Assembly: GCF_003385515.1 (NCBI RefSeq)
Contig: NZ_QNVT01000024.1
Span: forward strand, 1 to 64,000
Length of the DNA stretch: 64,000 nt
Source of the DNA: Chryseobacterium pennae
Lineage (GTDB): Bacteria; Bacteroidota; Bacteroidia; Flavobacteriales; Weeksellaceae
Reading direction: 5' to 3'
In this document: piece after piece, positions 62,018 through 64,000 of the stretch
How positions within the stretch are numbered: position 1 is the stretch's first letter
Layout: each line of letters opens with the position of its first letter
Translations under genes and position numbers: made by a program
The notes under the pieces: generated by a model
What the model saw: the letters and a program-made list of their open reading frames with translations, nothing else
Told to the model about the DNA's origin: nothing
The model's database searches: none

Positions 62018-64000
62018 TGAAAACAGCCTATCGTTTGCTCATGATGCTTATAACGCTGCTTTTGTTGTACGGGTTCAGGTGGATGCCTGTACCGCTGCCC
62101 TTATTCCCAGCGCAGGATCTCAAAATAAAGGATGCTAGCCATCTTCAGAAGCTCTCCTCAGAATCCTATGAAATCCAGTTGCTCAAAATATCAGCAGACG
62201 GAAAATGGTTGGCTGTAAAAAAAATCATGGACTCTGGGCAAGACACTTTGATGATCTTAAGAACAGATGTCCCCGAATCCATTGTCTTTAAAAGAACCCA
62301 CGTTTCGGAACTACAGTTTCTTATTGATAATAGGGTATTGCTGTTGGATAAACAAGGCAAGGCAGAAAATCTGAGCTTAGGAGTGCAGAAAAAGGGAAAA
62401 GCACAGGAGAAAGATAGTGAAGGTAATATTTTTGCTAATGGTAAAGTTTTTAATCAAATAAAAAAAATTGAAGTTCTTAAAAACGGCAAAGAATTTTTGT
62501 TATGGTCTGATTCCTCGCAAAAGAATTCCCTGGCATGGTATACAGCAGAGGGAAACCTTTTACGGGTTTTGGAAGGTGTTACGACTTACCTAATAGATAG
62601 GAATTCCGAGCTCTATGCGGTGCAGAAGGAAACAAACGGAGATAAAAAAGACAAAGAGTACAGTATTTTCAAGTTTTCTGGTTCTGCTAAACGGTTGTTC
62701 TATCAGACTAACAGGCTAATTGAGAGTATTTACACTGCATCTGATGGAGAAAGTCTGATCAGCCTTGAAAAAGACCTTACGACCGGATATATGAAAATGG
62801 TATCTATAAGCCTTAAGGACTTTAAAAGCTATCCTTTAGACGATAGCCTTTTGTTCTATCATGTTACGATAAAAGGAATTGGGAAGGAAAAATTATTTTT
62901 TCTTAACGCTATCAAAAATAGGACAGAGACAAAGAAATCGTCACCCGAGATTTGGTACGGTGATGATAAAAATCTTGAAGAGAAATTTTTACCACAATTT
63001 CAGGAAACGTATTATCTCTGGGAACCTGAATCGGGGCAGCTTGAAAACCTGAATGACAGCAGTGGATTTCAAAAAATCATTCCCCTACATAACGAGCGGT
63101 ATTTCCTGGCTTTTAATCCCCGGGAGCTTAAAGATTATACTCGAAAAACATCTCCTCTGCTGATTTCTGTATACGACCGGATAAGCAATACTTCCGTAAA
63201 GGTAGATACCGTGGGTACTGAATTATACGTCTCTGCAAAGGGAGAATATCTTTTCTACCCCAAAAATAACCAATGGAAATTATATAGGATTTCTGATGGA
63301 AAAACAATCCTTATCTCAAAAAATGGAGTAGAGCAACCTTACTTTACCCGTGATGGTAAAGGAATTGTTTTTGGTGGGAATGATGCTCTCTGGTATTACA
63401 ATATACAGAAAGGAAGCTATAAACCATTAACCACAACGACCAAAGGATTCCAATACCATGTCATGGGCGGAGAAAGGGAATCGCTCTTATCCAATTACAA
63501 TTTTTACCGCTCGGTGATTGATGATAACCGTCCGTTCATGGTAGAATACCGGAATGTAATGAATAATCAGTTCGGGTATCAGAGATTGTATGGGAATAAA
63601 AACTATACCGCCATTTCTCTTACCGATGGCAGAGCCAGTTCCCTTTTGTATAATCCCTCTTGCAGCACCTTTGCTTATATACGGGAAAACTACAATATGC
63701 CCCCTCAGATTGTTGTTGCTAAAAATGGAAAAAATGATGTGATCTATCAAAGCAATACGCAAGATACTAAGATTTCAAAAGCAAGGATGGACATTATTGA
63801 CTATACCGGACCGGGAAGTATTCCCCTGAAGGGGCTGCTGTATTACCCAATAGATTATAATCCTTCGGTAATATATCCGATGGTGGTGCATATTTATGAG
63901 GCTCAGCACTATCTGAGCTCCCGTTACTGGCGGCCAACTTATAAAAACAGCTTAGGCTTTAATGTAAGGTTATTACAGGAAAAGGGATATTTTGTCTTTC
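62017..64000 (+). CDS. S9-family (prolyl-oligopeptidase-like) peptidase, cut by the window end
   Basis: The open frame starts at ATG 62017, overlapping the SusD stop by 1 nt, and runs without a stop to 64000 (661 codons seen). It begins with a hydrophobic signal-like segment (MKTAYRLLMMLITLLLLYGF), then a beta-propeller-type region with repeated blade-like segments (ISADGKWLAVKK, PYFTRDGKGIVFGG). From about residue 590 it enters the alpha/beta-hydrolase domain (GLLYYPIDYNPSVIYPMVVH). The catalytic Ser-Asp-His lie beyond the window. With SusC/SusD it suggests uptake and cleavage of peptides. Confidence 0.82.
   Translation, partial: MKTAYRLLMMLITLLLLYGFRWMPVPLPLFPAQDLKIKDASHLQKLSSESYEIQLLKISADGKWLAVKKIMDSGQDTLMILRTDVPESIVFKRTHVSELQFLIDNRVLLLDKQGKAENLSLGVQKKGKAQEKDSEGNIFANGKVFNQIKKIEVLKNGKEFLLWSDSSQKNSLAWYTAEGNLLRVLEGVTTYLIDRNSELYAVQKETNGDKKDKEYSIFKFSGSAKRLFYQTNRLIESIYTASDGESLISLEKDLTTGYMKMVSISLKDFKSYPLDDSLLFYHVTIKGIGKEKLFFLNAIKNRTETKKSSPEIWYGDDKNLEEKFLPQFQETYYLWEPESGQLENLNDSSGFQKIIPLHNERYFLAFNPRELKDYTRKTSPLLISVYDRISNTSVKVDTVGTELYVSAKGEYLFYPKNNQWKLYRISDGKTILISKNGVEQPYFTRDGKGIVFGGNDALWYYNIQKGSYKPLTTTTKGFQYHVMGGERESLLSNYNFYRSVIDDNRPFMVEYRNVMNNQFGYQRLYGNKNYTAISLTDGRASSLLYNPSCSTFAYIRENYNMPPQIVVAKNGKNDVIYQSNTQDTKISKARMDIIDYTGPGSIPLKGLLYYPIDYNPSVIYPMVVHIYEAQHYLSSRYWRPTYKNSLGFNVRLLQEKGYFVF

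Noticed and set aside
1..64000. CRISPR arrays, rRNA genes, intact tRNA genes and transposases
   Set aside because: None was seen on reading the window; only the tRNA-Asn half at 253-294 is present.

Overview
The window looks like part of a large integrative and conjugative element (ICE) in a member of the Bacteroidota, most likely a Weeksellaceae relative such as Chryseobacterium or Elizabethkingia. The reasons are the AT-rich DNA, promoters of the TAnnTTTG type, little sign of Shine-Dalgarno sites, a CTnDOT-type tra operon, a SusC/SusD pair and a grasp-with-spasm peptide cluster. The genus is an inference from gene content; no rRNA gene is present.

Left end (1-1675): a chromosomal flank with a hairpin terminator, the displaced 3' half of a tRNA-Asn gene that marks the attachment site, and a tyrosine recombinase reading inward behind a cluster of repeats. 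Next (1780-3330) is a HipB/HipA pair behind a 12-bp inverted repeat. On the minus strand (3448-10191) is a DNA phosphorothioation operon: dndC, dndD, a DndE domain fused to a HerA/FtsK-type ATPase, a small membrane protein, and a DGQHR-motif DndB.

Conjugation region (10661-32254, all plus strand): relaxosome protein, relaxase, ParA-like ATPase, DUF3408 protein, then traE, traF, traG, three TraI-like paralogues, an exported protein, traJ, K, L, M, N, a VirD4-type coupling protein, a LytM peptidase and several accessory proteins. The VirB4-like TraG carries a DnaJ domain between its Walker A and Walker B motifs. Two strong hairpin terminators sit inside this region. From 32255 to 35774 there are terminators, a triple-NUMOD4 protein without an HNH active site, and a frameshifted gene.

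Antagonism/RiPP island (about 35.8-56.6 kb, AT-rich): a serine hydrolase gene; a minus-strand run encoding two proteins that share an almost identical double-glycine leader region but carry different protease-like domains (HExxH metallopeptidase and papain-like), each followed by an exported or lipoprotein candidate partner, then two SdpA-like/SdpB-like (HTTM) pairs; a TolC-like channel; and a divergent operon in which all six genes overlap (nucleotidyltransferase-like protein, C39-peptidase ABC transporter, HlyD-type adaptor, unknown 510-aa protein, RNA ligase, Nudix-RNA ligase fusion). A grasp-with-spasm graspetide cluster follows (precursor, DUF6624 lipoprotein, ATP-grasp, small protein, SPASM protein).

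Right part (56.7-64 kb): a minus-strand HTH gene, a perfect 16-bp inverted repeat abutting a plus-strand promoter, a long structured leader RNA, and a susC-susD-S9 peptidase operon that runs off the window. No second tRNA-Asn fragment was seen, so the far end of the element, if it continues, lies beyond 64000. Base composition changes visibly between blocks, which suggests a mosaic.
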